A stretch of 64,000 bases of DNA from DASYLJ01 sp964404165. Its GTDB lineage: Bacteria; Desulfobacterota; Binatia; DP-6. Every line of letters begins with the position of its first letter. Position 1 is the stretch's first letter. Location of the stretch: positions 1 through 64,000 of the forward strand of contig CAYOIZ010000018.1 of assembly GCA_964404165.1 (NCBI GenBank). Reading direction: 5' to 3'. Below are positions 44,390 through 56,423 of the stretch, piece by piece. Below the pieces are notes generated by a model. The model was not told the origin of the DNA. It worked only from the letters and a program-made list of their open reading frames with translations, and searched no databases. Made by a program: the position numbers and the translations under genes.

Positions 44390-45295
44390 TCAGCTCCGCG
44401 GCGGTGGCAGGGTGAGCCGCACGCCCGACTGGCGCTCGATGAGCTCGACGAGGTCGGTGAAGTCGCGCTCGCCGAGGCCCGCGCCGACCGCCGCCACCAA
44501 CGTCTGCGCGACCTGCGCCGCCACCGGGGTCGGCACGCCGTGCTCGCGCGCCAGGTCGACGAGGAGCCCCGCGTCCTTCGCCGCGAGGCCGAGCGCGAAC
44601 ATCGGCGGGCGGCCGCGCTCGTTGATGCCCTCGACCATGCGATCGGTGTAGATGTTGCCGGCACCGCCGGTGCGGATGACGTCGATCATGGTGCGCAGGT
44701 CGATGCCGGCCCTGGCCGCCACCGCGAGCCCCTCGAGCGACGCCCAGGTGGCGCTGAACGCCATCAGGCTGTTCACGAGCTTCGCCGTGTTGCCGCTCCC
44801 GAGCGGGCCCATGTGGAACGTGGCGCGGCCGAGCTTGTCGAGGAGCGGACGCACGCGCGCCACCACCGCGTCGTCGCCGCCCACCATGAAGACCAGCATG
44901 CGCGCCTGCGCACCCGGCGCACCGCCCGTGAGCGGCGCCTCGACGAGATGCCGTCCGGCGGCCGCGACGCGGGCGCCGACGGCCTGCACCATCGCCGGCG
45001 CGTTGGTGCTGAGATCGACGAGGACGGCGTCGGGCGCCGCACCCGACAGCCACGCCGTGGTGACCGCGTCCATCACCGCGGGCGTCGGCAGCGACGTGAA
45101 CGTGATCTCGCTGCGCTGGCCGACCTCCGCCGGCGAGTGCGCCGCGCGCGCGCCGACGCCCACGAGGGGCTTCAGCCGATCGGCGACCGTGTCGTAGACG
45201 CTGACGTGATGCCCGTCGGCCACCAGGTTGGCGGCAATGGCGCCGCCGATGTTGCCGGTGCCGATGACGCCAACCCTGGTGGCCGCCGTGCTCAC
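44390..45295 (-). CDS. 3-hydroxyisobutyrate-dehydrogenase-family oxidoreductase
   Basis: 301 aa from a GTG at 45295 that overlaps the stop of the SDR gene (GTGA, 45292-45295). The cofactor motif is VGVIGTGNIGGAIA. The substrate loop region is EAPLTGGAPGAQ, and the catalytic Lys is in GSGNTAKLVNS. The family oxidises beta-hydroxyacids (3-hydroxyisobutyrate, tartronate semialdehyde and the like). Coupled to an SDR that probably oxidises 3-hydroxyacyl-CoA, so a small branched-acid or valine-type pathway is possible. Confidence 0.94.
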   Translation of the reverse strand: MSTAATRVGVIGTGNIGGAIAANLVADGHHVSVYDTVADRLKPLVGVGARAAHSPAEVGQRSEITFTSLPTPAVMDAVTTAWLSGAAPDAVLVDLSTNAPAMVQAVGARVAAAGRHLVEAPLTGGAPGAQARMLVFMVGGDDAVVARVRPLLDKLGRATFHMGPLGSGNTAKLVNSLMAFSATWASLEGLAVAARAGIDLRTMIDVIRTGGAGNIYTDRMVEGINERGRPPMFALGLAAKDAGLLVDLAREHGVPTPVAAQVAQTLVAAVGAGLGERDFTDLVELIERQSGVRLTLPPPRS

Positions 45296-46059
45296 TTGGG
45301 GGCCATCCGGATGGCGCCGTCGAGGCGGATCGTCTCGCCGTTCAGCATGACGTTCTCGGCCATGTGCTTCACGAGCGCCGCGAACTCGCTCGGCCGGCCG
45401 AGGCGCGACGGGAAGGGGATCTGCTTGCCGAGCGCCTGGCGGATCGCCTCCGGCGCCATCGCCAGCATCGGGGTGTCGAAGGTGCCGGGCGCGATGGTGA
45501 GGACCCGGATGCCGATCGACGCCAGGTCGCGCGCGATGGGCAGCGTCATGCCGACGATGCCGCCCTTCGACGCCGAGTAGGCCGCCTGGCCGATCTGGCC
45601 GTCGAACGCCGCCACCGAGGCGGTGTTGACGATGAGGCCGCGCTCGCCCTCCTCGTTCGGCGTGTTCTTCGACATCTGCCACGCGGCGAGGCGGATGACG
45701 TTGAAGGTGCCGATCAGGTTCACCTCGATGGCCTTGGCGAACATGTCGAGCGGATGCGCGCCGTCGCGCGTGATCGTCCGCATCGCCATGCCGACGCCGG
45801 CGCAGTTCACCGCGATGTGCACGGTGCCGAACTGCTTCACCGTCGCGGCGATGGCGGCCTCGACCTGCTCCGCGCTGGTCACGTCGGCCGCCGTGAAGGC
45901 GACGTTCGCCCCCAGCTCCTTCGCCACCTGCGGACCGGGCGAGTTGTCGCGGTCGAGGATCATCACTTTGCCGCCGGCGCCCGCGAGGGTCCGGGTGGTC
46001 GCCTCACCCAGACCGGAGGCGCCACCGGTCACGATTGCCACCGTTTCTGCGATCTTCAT
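45292..46059 (-). CDS. SDR, 3-hydroxyacyl-CoA dehydrogenase type II (HSD10)-like
   Basis: 255 aa. Cofactor motif TGGASGLG, then LDRDN, which favours NAD. NCAGVG and the Tyr/Lys pair in QAAYSASKGG complete the site. The wording INTASVAAFDGQIGQAAYSA (seen as VNTASVAAFDGQIG) is typical of the HSD17B10/FadB2-like group, which oxidises short-chain or branched 3-hydroxyacyl-CoAs. First gene of the SDR-dehydrogenase-TVP38 run. Confidence 0.93.
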   Translation of the reverse strand: MKIAETVAIVTGGASGLGEATTRTLAGAGGKVMILDRDNSPGPQVAKELGANVAFTAADVTSAEQVEAAIAATVKQFGTVHIAVNCAGVGMAMRTITRDGAHPLDMFAKAIEVNLIGTFNVIRLAAWQMSKNTPNEEGERGLIVNTASVAAFDGQIGQAAYSASKGGIVGMTLPIARDLASIGIRVLTIAPGTFDTPMLAMAPEAIRQALGKQIPFPSRLGRPSEFAALVKHMAENVMLNGETIRLDGAIRMAPK

Positions 46060-46140
46060 GGGCCGGGTTCATAGCGTCCGACGCCCGGCAGTGCCAGACG
46101 CGCTTGCACCGCCTCGCGGGGCCGCGACACAGTGGCCGGA

Positions 46141-47166
46141 ATGCATCTCGACGCCCACGGCCACCCCCTGCACTCGCGCGCCCTGTCGATCACCCTGACC
46201 CAGCGCGACGACGGCCGCCTCGACGTCGCCGGCTCGCTGCTCGATCTGCGCAAGCGCGGCTTCGTGCCGGTGGGGGGCGACCTGCAGCCGTCCGGGATCG
46301 TGCACCACATGCTGCTCGACGGCATCGTCGACCCGGCCACCGCCGTCCTCGATACCCTCGCCACGCGCCAGCCGGCCGTCGCCTTCGAGGCGAGCGCCCT
46401 CACCCGCGGGGAGAGCTGCCGCGACCTGGGGGCGCGCGTCGGCGGGCTCGCCGGCACGCCCCTCGACGCCGCCTTCGCACGCCGGCTGAGCGACGAGATC
46501 GGCGGGCCGCGCGGGTGCTCGCACGTGCTCACGCTGGCCCAGCTCCTCGGCTCGTCGGTGGCGTGGGCGCTGGCGCGCGATCACGCGCTGCATGGCGCGA
46601 CGCCGGCGCGGCCGGCGGGACAGCGCGTCTTCCGCCGCGACGTCGTGGTCGACGGCATCGAGGCGCTCGACGGGACGCTGCTGCTGGCGCTCCAGCTGAC
46701 CGACGTCCACGCCGCACCGACGCCCGAGCCGGCGCGGCCCATGGATCGCTTCGCCGGCTGCCTCGAGGTGCGCGCCCTCGGCCGGGTCGACATGGGCGCC
46801 TACGCGCTCGACGGCGTCCGCGTCGGCGAGCGCCGTCGCTGGGGTCGGGATCTCGAGGCACCGTGGGTCGATCGCCCCGACGTCGCCGCCGTCGCCGACG
46901 GCCTCTCGCTCGCGCGCGGCGTGAGCCAGACCCTGATGGCGCGCCTGGGCGGCACGCCCGACGACCAGCCCCTCGTCGACGCACTCCTCATGCTGGCCCC
47001 CACGCTGATCCAGGTGTTCGCCGCGATGTCCGACGCCTGGCCCGGCCTGGCCCGCGACGCGGGCTGGATGGTGGGGATGGGTGGCCGCGCCGATTCGTGC
47101 TGGATGTGGCGCCGCGGCGGCGCACTGGCCGATGCCCGCACGCCCGAGGATCCAACGTTCGGCTGA
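46141..47166 (+). CDS. DUF2889-like protein
   Basis: 341 aa from the ATG at 46141 (an in-frame GTG lies at 46132). The start HSRALSITLTQRDDGRLDVA, then GSLLDLRKRGF, resembles DUF2889 proteins, whose role is unknown. The middle and C-terminal parts (LTLAQLLGSSVAWALARDH; AMSDAWPGLARDAGW) show no enzyme motif that I recognise. Cytoplasmic. It lies upstream of clpS on the same strand, 45 bases away. Confidence 0.75.
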   Translation: MHLDAHGHPLHSRALSITLTQRDDGRLDVAGSLLDLRKRGFVPVGGDLQPSGIVHHMLLDGIVDPATAVLDTLATRQPAVAFEASALTRGESCRDLGARVGGLAGTPLDAAFARRLSDEIGGPRGCSHVLTLAQLLGSSVAWALARDHALHGATPARPAGQRVFRRDVVVDGIEALDGTLLLALQLTDVHAAPTPEPARPMDRFAGCLEVRALGRVDMGAYALDGVRVGERRRWGRDLEAPWVDRPDVAAVADGLSLARGVSQTLMARLGGTPDDQPLVDALLMLAPTLIQVFAAMSDAWPGLARDAGWMVGMGGRADSCWMWRRGGALADARTPEDPTFG

Positions 47167-47211
47167 GGACAGCGTTGCTGGAGCCGGCGAATCCCGCTTA
47201 AATCGACCCAC

Positions 47212-47534
47212 ATGGCGGAACGCGACGAGGAGGGGTCGGTCAAGGTCGTCGAGAAGACCAAGACCGTCGAGCAGCTGAAGCGCCCCAAGCGCTACAAGGT
47301 GCTCCTCCACAACGACGACTACACCACCATGGAGTTCGTCGTCTGGATCCTCCAGGCGGTCTTCCACCACGACGAGACCACCGCCCTCGAGGTCATGCTG
47401 CACGTCCATCGCAACGGCATGGGCGTCGCCGGCGTGTACGCCCGCGAGGTCGCCGAAACCCGCGTCGCCCAGGTCGACGCCCTGGCCCGCGAGCACGAGT
47501 TCCCGCTCCGCACCAGCATCGAGGAGGACGACTG

Positions 47535-47535
<1 letters not shown>
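47212..47535 (+). CDS. clpS: ClpS, ClpA adaptor protein
   Basis: 107 aa N-recognin that delivers N-degron proteins to ClpA. RYKVLLHNDDYTTMEFVVWI holds the substrate-binding Asn-Asp-Asp and Met, and HVHRNGMGVAGVY is the conserved second half. The acidic N-terminal tail is typical. Its stop overlaps the clpA start by one base (TGATG), so the two are coupled. Confidence 0.97.
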
Positions 47536-49835
<2,300 letters not shown>

Positions 49836-49843
49836 GCCCTCGG

Positions 49844-50359
49844 GTGCGCTGGCAGGACGGGGACGCGTGGTACGGGCTCGCCGGCGGTGCGGTGCGCGCC
49901 GGCCGCCCGCAGCTCTCCCGCGTCCTGCCGCGCCTGCTGATCGGCGAGTACCCGAATCCGGACGACCTGGCCTGGCTGCGCGACACCCACGGCGTGAGCG
50001 CCGTGCTGAGCCTGCAGGACGAGGCCGATCTCGCCAGCAAGCGGCTGCGCGTACCGGCGCTGGTACGCGCGTGCGTCACCGCCGGGATGACGTTGCATCG
50101 CGAGCCCATCCCCGACGGCGAGTCGGAGGTCCTGGCGCGACGCCTGCCCGGCGTCGTGGCCGTGTTGCGCGGCCTGCTCGACGCCGGCGCGTGCGTCTAC
50201 CTGCACTGCAACGCGGGCTACAACCGCGCGCCCACCGTCGCCATCGCCTACGTGCATCGTCACCACGGTCTCGCGCTCGACGACGCCACCGCGTTCGTCA
50301 AGGCGCGCCGCTCGTGCGTGCCGTACGTGAGCGCCCTGCGCGCCTGCTACACGGCCTGA
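49844..50359 (+). CDS. Dual-specificity protein phosphatase
   Basis: 171 aa from a GTG at 49844. The DSP/PTP signature is HCNAGYNRAPT, giving Cys122 and Arg128. The upstream PIPDGES can supply the general acid Asp91. LPRLLIGEYPNPDDLAWL is the usual DSP opening. The substrate, which may be a phosphoprotein, lipid or sugar, is unknown. It starts 8 bases after clpA on the same strand and stops one base from the end of the convergent glycosyltransferase gene. Confidence 0.92.
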   Translation: MRWQDGDAWYGLAGGAVRAGRPQLSRVLPRLLIGEYPNPDDLAWLRDTHGVSAVLSLQDEADLASKRLRVPALVRACVTAGMTLHREPIPDGESEVLARRLPGVVAVLRGLLDAGACVYLHCNAGYNRAPTVAIAYVHRHHGLALDDATAFVKARRSCVPYVSALRACYTA

Positions 50360-53300
50360 TCAGCGCTCGGCGGGCGCGCAGAGCCGGAACTCGGCGAGCT
50401 CGACGGTGCCGGCGGCGTTGATCGGGTCGAAGCGCAGATGGCGGATCTCGTCGCCGTCGTCCCACGTCGCACGCCGATCGCTCTGGTCGATCATGACGGC
50501 GTACTCGCGCCAGCCGCCGTCGCCGTTCGCGAGCGGGATCACGAGGCTCTTGTCCTCGGTGAAGGGCTCGCCCGTGCGATGTGCCCAGTAGACCTGGGCG
50601 TGGGTCGCACCCGGCGCCTCGTAGCGCATCGCGAAACGGATCACGCGCACGTCGCTCGACCGGAAGGGCGCGACCTCGAGCACGAACGACGGGTCGGCGT
50701 GCAGCGCGCGGTACGTCACGCGCCCGCCACCGGTGCGCACCAGCTCGAGGCCGTCGGGCTTCGCCTGCGACGCGCCGAACCGCAGCGCGCGCACCGTGCG
50801 CCACCAGCGCGCGACCACCTGCTCGCGCGCCCATCGTCGCAGCGGCTCGGGCACGAGGTGCGCCACGTGGAGGTAATACTGGTACCAGCGCCGGTGGTAG
50901 TGCGGCAGCGTCGGTGCGGTGACCTCGGGCGGCAGCACGACGGGGGGCGTGGCGGCGGCGTGCAGTGCCGCGAGCCGACGGCGCGCCGCGAGGTCGAGCG
51001 GCGCGAGCGCCGGCGCGCGGTCGAGGAGCTCGGTGTAGATCGGCCGGTAGGCGTCCGCCATCTCGGCGAGCGAGCGATGTCGGAAGCGTTGCGCCGCCGC
51101 CGCGAACGCCTCCAGCTCCTCGGGATGTGCCAGCAACCGCTCGAGCGCCGTCACCGCCTCGTCGACGGTGCGGACGACGACCCCGACGCCGTCCGCACGC
51201 ACGCGCTCGGGCAGCGCCCCCTGATCGGACACCACCACCGGCACGCCGGCCACGAGCGCCTCCGACAGCGTGTACGAGAACGTCTCCGGCCACGGCGGCA
51301 GGAAGACGACGAGATCGATCTCGGCCGCGGCCAGCCGCTCGAAGATCGCGTCACGCGGGTACCAGCCGTGCAGCACGAGGCGCGAGCGCAGCCCGATCCC
51401 CCGCAGCGCGTCCGCGTAGCCGAAGCGCTCCGCCTCGCCGAAGACGTGCCACGCGATGGGGAGGTCCCGGGTGCGCTCCATGAGCGGCAGGTAGTTGCGC
51501 GACCCCTTGATCGGATAGGCCACCTCGCCGAGCAGCGCCACGTTCAACGGACGCCGCCGCGCCTGCGGCCGCGCCCGGCGCGACGGCTCGAGGTAGCCGT
51601 GCGGGATGACCATCGCACGCGGCGGCGCGATCGGCTGGAAGCGCGTGACGATGTCGCGGGTGCGCATGGCCGGGAAGAACACGCGGTCCGCACCGTCGAA
51701 GAGCCCGCGGAACTCGGCGCGATGCCGCGCCAGGTACGCCGCCGGATCGGCGGGCGGCTCGATGCCGAAGGTGCGGAACGTGTTCTCGAGACACGCCGTG
51801 CAGTCGCCCTCGGCCTCGAGACAGCAGAGGCGGTCGGCGGCGACGTCGAACAGGTTGACGTTCGGGCTGACGGGATAGAAGTCCTGGAACGTCGCCACGT
51901 ACGGAATCCCGAGCTCCGCCAGGATACGCCATGCCCGCACCGGCCAGTTGCAGAGCTGGTGGAGGTGCGCGGCGCCGATGCCGAACAGCGCCACGATCGT
52001 CCGCAGCGCCTCCTCCATCTCCGGGCGCTCCAGCATGAACCGCACCGGGGCGTCCGTGAGCGGAATCCGATAGCGCACCGCCTCGTCGAGCCGACCGTCG
52101 AACACCTCGGTGAGGTGGATGCCGTCGGGGGCCGGCGCCGCCACCACGACGCGCGGCAGCCGCGCGCCCTGGACGAGATCGCGAACGTGGTGCTCGGTGC
52201 CGCCACCCGGCACGTCGAACGACGAATGCAGCAGGCAGAGGAGCGCGGGCACGTCGGTGGCGCGACGATGCAGCGCGAGCTGGAGGTTCGCCTGCACCGG
52301 CGCCAGCGGGTTCTCCTCGATGAAGCGGGCGACGCGCGGGAAGTAGTCCGGATGGAGCTCGCGCAGTGTCTCGGCGTGCTCGCGCGTCAGCAGCGCGGCG
52401 GCCTCGCCGAACGACGCGCCCCCGGCGTGCCAGACGTACACGTCGTCGGCGACCACGCTCGGGAACCCGGCGGCGCGCGCCCGTTCGCACAGATCGTTCT
52501 CCTCGCCGAAGCCGCGCCCGAAGTGCGTCTGGTCGAAGAGCCCCACCGTCTCCAGCACCGCGGCCGGCAGGTACATGCAGAAGCCGTGCGCCGTCGGCAG
52601 CACCGTCCGGCGCCGCAGGCTCGTGCGCGACACCAGCGCCGCGAACTCGTCCAGGGAGAACCCCCGCGGCAACGGATTGTCGGCACAGAACTCGGGGACG
52701 CTCAGGATGGTGGCGTTGTTCGACAACGGCGAGGCGATGGCCGGACCGTCGCCCGCATACGCCGCCGCCTGCAGGCCGGCGAGGAATCCCTCGCTGACGA
52801 TCGTGTCGCTGTTGAGCAGCAGGACGTCACGCCCGCCGGCCTCGCGCATGCCGTGGTTGGCGGTGCCGACGAAGCCCTGGTTCTCGTCGTTGCGGAGCAG
52901 CCGCACGCGCGGCTCGCGCCGCGCCAGCTCGTCGAGCCAGGCGGTGAGCGTCGCGTCGGTGCTGGCGTCGTCGACCGGCACCAGGCGCCAGTCGCCGCGC
53001 GCGTGCCGCAGGACGCTCTCGAGGCAGGCGATGACGTCGGTACGCGCGTTGAAGATCGGCACCACGATGTCGACGGGACGCGCCACCCGCGGCTCGCCGT
53101 CGCGGTCCCCCGCCGGTCGCCGCAGCAGGGTCGCTCCCGGTGCGCGCTCGACGACGTCGAAGCCCGCGACCTCGGCCTGTGCGGCGGCGTCGCCGACGAC
53201 GAGGAGCGCGCCCCCCGGTCGGACGAGGCGCGGCGTCGCCGTCGTCGCGACGACGAAATCGCACGAGGCGTCGTCGACACCGTCCTCGGCGTCCACGCGC

Positions 53301-55213
53301 GTGACCTGTGCCGCCGGCGACAGCGGCGGTGGATCGATCCGGACGCACACGCCGCGACCACGGAGATGCCGCACGGCCAGCGTCGCCGCGGCGTCGTCAC
53401 CGCCGTCGAGCTGCGCCAGGTCGCCGAGGAGCGTCAGCCGTTCGAGCGTGATCGTCCCCGGACGGTCGAGCGGATCGAGGCGGACGCCGGTGATGCGCCC
53501 GCCCCGGCCCCAGCCGGTCTCGTGCAGGTCGAGCACCCAGGTGTGCATGGCCCCGTCGGCGTCGACGGCCCACGTCACGCTCGCGGCCTCGTGGAAACCA
53601 CCGCCGCCGCACGCCCAGAAGAGCTGCGCGTGCGGCGCCGGCACGTCGGCCGTCACCGCCATGCGCACCAGCACCCACCGGTAGGCGTCGCCGTCGATGT
53701 CGAGGGGCGGACTCTGGAGTGCCGGATCGGCGTCACCGGCGCGGTAGCGACCGTCTCCCAGCACCTGGAGCCCCGGCGACGGTTGCCAACCGCCCCATTC
53801 CGCAGCGTCGCGAGCCAGGGTGCGCAGCACGGGCACACTGGTGCTGATCCGTTCGCTCGTCCCGGCGTCCACCTCGCGCAGCACCGCCTCGAACGGATCG
53901 GCCGCGACGGGTTGTCCCCAAGGAGCCACCGCACGCACAGGGTACTCCGCCGGCGGACGCCCACGCACCAGTGACCAGGCCCGACGCACGTGCTCGCCCC
54001 GTGTGAGCGGTGGCGGGCCGCCGACACCGGGCTCGAGCGACAGCAGCGGCGGTGGCGCCGGGGTCGCGCGCCCTGCGAGCGGACCGAGGAGCGCCACGAG
54101 GCGACCCTCGTACGCATGCTGCGTATGCGCCGCCTGCACGGCGGCCCGGGCGCCCCGCCCCACCGCGCGGCCGACCTCGGGGTCGAGCGCCTGCCGGATC
54201 TTCCCCTCCCACTCGTCCTCGGTGTCGGCGAGGAATCCCGCCTCGCCGTCGACGATCGCAGCGCGAAACGGTTCCGTGGGCGTGGCCACGACGGGAACGC
54301 CGAAGATCCCGGGCTCGAAGAACTTGAGCGCGCTCTTGGCGTCCGCGAACGCGTTGCGGACCGCCATCGGCGCGAGCGTGACCGCGCACCCCGCCACCGC
54401 CCACGGGTAGACCCGCCAGTCCTGGTAGGGCACCTGCACGACGCGATCCGCGAACGGTCGCATCGCGGCGGGCAGGTCGACGAACCCGCACACCAGCAGA
54501 CGGACGTGACGGTCGTCGATGAGGATGCGCGCCAGCGCGCCGCTCACGACCGCGAAGTCGCGATCGTGCGTGTTCGACCCGCTCAGATACGCGATCGTCG
54601 GCGGCGACATCCGGCCGCGATGTCGCAGCCACCGCGCCAGCTGCTCGTACGCCGACGGCACCAGGTTCGGGTGCAGGATCGCGTCGCGACGCCCGAGCGC
54701 CGCGGCGGCGCGCACCAGCGCCGGCGTGCTGCCGACGAACGCGTCGCAGGCGTCGAACGTCCGGCGCAGGCGGCGGAAGCGGTCGCGGTATTCGCGTTGC
54801 GCACTGGGCCGGAGGTCGCGCAGGAAGCCGAGGAGCGGCTCGAACGCCGGGTCGAAGATGAGATCGTCGATCTCGAAGACCGGCGTCGCACCCTGGCGGC
54901 GAATCGCGAGGAGCAGCGCCTCGACGCGTGCGGTCCACGGCAGCCGGAACAGCACGACGACCGAGTACGCCGGCAACGCGGCCAGCAGATCGGGGTCGCC
55001 GACGTGCATGACGTTCGCGGGCACGCCCGCCGCCCGCAGCTGCTCGGCACCGTGGGCACAGCGATAGCGGTACGACGCACCCCAATCGTCCGTCACCCAC
55101 AGCACCCGCAGCGGGCCGGTCGCCTCCGGCCGCGGTGCGACGGCGCGGGGCCCGGTGCTGCTCGGCGGGGGGCCTTCCGACACCGATGGCGACTGGACTG
55201 GGGAACGCTGCAT
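50360..55213 (-). CDS. Giant multi-domain glycosyltransferase
   Basis: 1617 aa. A GT-B domain lies at about residues 35-390 (RVLWVTDDWGASYRYRC; FFEPGIFGVPVVATPTEPF). A beta module is near 480-600. A GT2 domain is near 710-960 (VDIVVPIFNARTD, LLLNSDT, GFGEENDLCERA). A GT4-type domain spans about 995-1440 (SSFDVPGGGTEHHVRDL; PPWPETFSYTLSEALVAG). A second beta module follows at about 1510-1617. The two beta modules resemble each other (AQLFWA/AQVYWA; RLDPLDRPGTITLERL/RFDPINAAGTVELAEF). No transmembrane helix is obvious. Likely a surface-polysaccharide assembly enzyme; sugars unknown. It lies 52 bases downstream of a FemAB/GNAT gene. Confidence 0.93.
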   Translation of the reverse strand: MQRSPVQSPSVSEGPPPSSTGPRAVAPRPEATGPLRVLWVTDDWGASYRYRCAHGAEQLRAAGVPANVMHVGDPDLLAALPAYSVVVLFRLPWTARVEALLLAIRRQGATPVFEIDDLIFDPAFEPLLGFLRDLRPSAQREYRDRFRRLRRTFDACDAFVGSTPALVRAAAALGRRDAILHPNLVPSAYEQLARWLRHRGRMSPPTIAYLSGSNTHDRDFAVVSGALARILIDDRHVRLLVCGFVDLPAAMRPFADRVVQVPYQDWRVYPWAVAGCAVTLAPMAVRNAFADAKSALKFFEPGIFGVPVVATPTEPFRAAIVDGEAGFLADTEDEWEGKIRQALDPEVGRAVGRGARAAVQAAHTQHAYEGRLVALLGPLAGRATPAPPPLLSLEPGVGGPPPLTRGEHVRRAWSLVRGRPPAEYPVRAVAPWGQPVAADPFEAVLREVDAGTSERISTSVPVLRTLARDAAEWGGWQPSPGLQVLGDGRYRAGDADPALQSPPLDIDGDAYRWVLVRMAVTADVPAPHAQLFWACGGGGFHEAASVTWAVDADGAMHTWVLDLHETGWGRGGRITGVRLDPLDRPGTITLERLTLLGDLAQLDGGDDAAATLAVRHLRGRGVCVRIDPPPLSPAAQVTRVDAEDGVDDASCDFVVATTATPRLVRPGGALLVVGDAAAQAEVAGFDVVERAPGATLLRRPAGDRDGEPRVARPVDIVVPIFNARTDVIACLESVLRHARGDWRLVPVDDASTDATLTAWLDELARREPRVRLLRNDENQGFVGTANHGMREAGGRDVLLLNSDTIVSEGFLAGLQAAAYAGDGPAIASPLSNNATILSVPEFCADNPLPRGFSLDEFAALVSRTSLRRRTVLPTAHGFCMYLPAAVLETVGLFDQTHFGRGFGEENDLCERARAAGFPSVVADDVYVWHAGGASFGEAAALLTREHAETLRELHPDYFPRVARFIEENPLAPVQANLQLALHRRATDVPALLCLLHSSFDVPGGGTEHHVRDLVQGARLPRVVVAAPAPDGIHLTEVFDGRLDEAVRYRIPLTDAPVRFMLERPEMEEALRTIVALFGIGAAHLHQLCNWPVRAWRILAELGIPYVATFQDFYPVSPNVNLFDVAADRLCCLEAEGDCTACLENTFRTFGIEPPADPAAYLARHRAEFRGLFDGADRVFFPAMRTRDIVTRFQPIAPPRAMVIPHGYLEPSRRARPQARRRPLNVALLGEVAYPIKGSRNYLPLMERTRDLPIAWHVFGEAERFGYADALRGIGLRSRLVLHGWYPRDAIFERLAAAEIDLVVFLPPWPETFSYTLSEALVAGVPVVVSDQGALPERVRADGVGVVVRTVDEAVTALERLLAHPEELEAFAAAAQRFRHRSLAEMADAYRPIYTELLDRAPALAPLDLAARRRLAALHAAATPPVVLPPEVTAPTLPHYHRRWYQYYLHVAHLVPEPLRRWAREQVVARWWRTVRALRFGASQAKPDGLELVRTGGGRVTYRALHADPSFVLEVAPFRSSDVRVIRFAMRYEAPGATHAQVYWAHRTGEPFTEDKSLVIPLANGDGGWREYAVMIDQSDRRATWDDGDEIRHLRFDPINAAGTVELAEFRLCAPAER

Positions 55214-55265
55214 GTGTCCGACGGGCTGGCTACCAGAAAGGTTTTGGGGGTGCCACCCGACCTCG

Positions 55266-56423
55266 TCAGTCGAGCCGCGGCTCGTCGCGGTCGCGCCGCA
55301 GCGCCGTCCGCTCGTCGAGCCAGTCGATCTCGTCGCGCACGGCGGCCCGCTCGCGCACCAGGTAGTCGGCCACCGCGGTGCGGAACCGGACGTCGCGCAG
55401 GAAGTGCATGCTCTCCGTCGGGCGCGCGTCGAAGCCCCGCAGATGCTTGAACTCGCCGCCCGCCCCCGGCTCGAAGCGCTCGAGCCCGTGCCGGATGCAG
55501 TGCTCGATGGCGGCGTAGTAGCAGACGTTGAAGTGGAGGTGGCGGAGCGACGCCAGGGCGCCCCAGTAGCGACCGTAGAGGACGCCCGCCTTCTGCACGT
55601 TGAACGTGCCGGCCAGCACCTCGTCGCCGCGGCGGGCCACGATGAAGCACAGCCGCGACCGGAAACGCTCGGCGATCAGCGTGAAGAAGCGACGGTTCAG
55701 GTACTGCTGGCCCCAGGCCAGCTGCGCGATGGTGGTGCGGTAGCAGCGGAACATCACCGGCACGAGATCGTCGGGAATGTCGTCCCCGACGTGGGCGGTG
55801 ATGGTGATGCCCTGCGCATCGAGCTCGCGTCGCTCGCGTCGTGCCTGGTTGCGGCGCTTGCTGCGCAGGCTGGCGAGGTAGTCGTCGAAGGTGCCGAAAC
55901 CCTCGTTGACCCAGTGGTACTGGTAGCCGGTGCGGCGCAGCCACCCGCGGGCGTCGAGCGCGGCGGCGTCCTCGGGCTGACAGAAGTTGACGTGCGCCGA
56001 CGAGAACCCCTGCTGCGCGCAGAGATCCTCCAGCACCGCGCCGAACGCCTGCGCCACCATCGCGTGCGCGCCGGGGGCGGCGAGGAAGCGGCTCCCCGTC
56101 ACCGGGGTGAACGGCACGCCGACCAGGAGCTTCGGGTAGTACGCGATGCCGGCGCGCTGCGCCGCCGACGCCCAGCTCTGGTCGAAGACGAACTCGCCCA
56201 TGCTGTGGCCCTTCACGTAGAGCGGGCAGGCACCGAGCAGTCGGTCGTCGTCCCACAGCGTGAGGTGCTGCGGCAGCCAGCCGGTGTCGGGCGTCACCGT
56301 GCCGGCGTCCTCCAGCGCGGCCAGCCAGTCCCACTCGAGGAACGGCGAGCCGTCGCCCACGAGCGCGTCCCAGGCGGCGCGGGGCGCCTCCCGGATCGAC
56401 GCGAGCACCCGGACGGTCGTCAC
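55266..56423 (-). CDS. FemAB-like GNAT protein (DUF482/peptidoglycan-recognition type)
   Basis: 385 aa from a GTG at 56423, overlapping the LLM gene stop (GTGA, 56420-56423). The segment LRSKRRNQARRERRELDAQG, with FNVQKAGVLYGRYWGAL, FNVCYYAAIEHCIRHG and GAGGEFKHLRGF, matches the DUF482 (PF04339) branch of GNAT-fold proteins. Its biochemical role is not established; amino-acyl or acyl transfer is inferred from the fold. It is followed by the giant glycosyltransferase. Confidence 0.88.
   Translation of the reverse strand: MTTVRVLASIREAPRAAWDALVGDGSPFLEWDWLAALEDAGTVTPDTGWLPQHLTLWDDDRLLGACPLYVKGHSMGEFVFDQSWASAAQRAGIAYYPKLLVGVPFTPVTGSRFLAAPGAHAMVAQAFGAVLEDLCAQQGFSSAHVNFCQPEDAAALDARGWLRRTGYQYHWVNEGFGTFDDYLASLRSKRRNQARRERRELDAQGITITAHVGDDIPDDLVPVMFRCYRTTIAQLAWGQQYLNRRFFTLIAERFRSRLCFIVARRGDEVLAGTFNVQKAGVLYGRYWGALASLRHLHFNVCYYAAIEHCIRHGLERFEPGAGGEFKHLRGFDARPTESMHFLRDVRFRTAVADYLVRERAAVRDEIDWLDERTALRRDRDEPRLD

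Noticed and set aside
50438..53974. Open frame of 1178 codons on the plus strand
   Set aside because: Antisense to the giant glycosyltransferase, which has clear conserved motifs; the composition is that of a mirrored high-GC frame.
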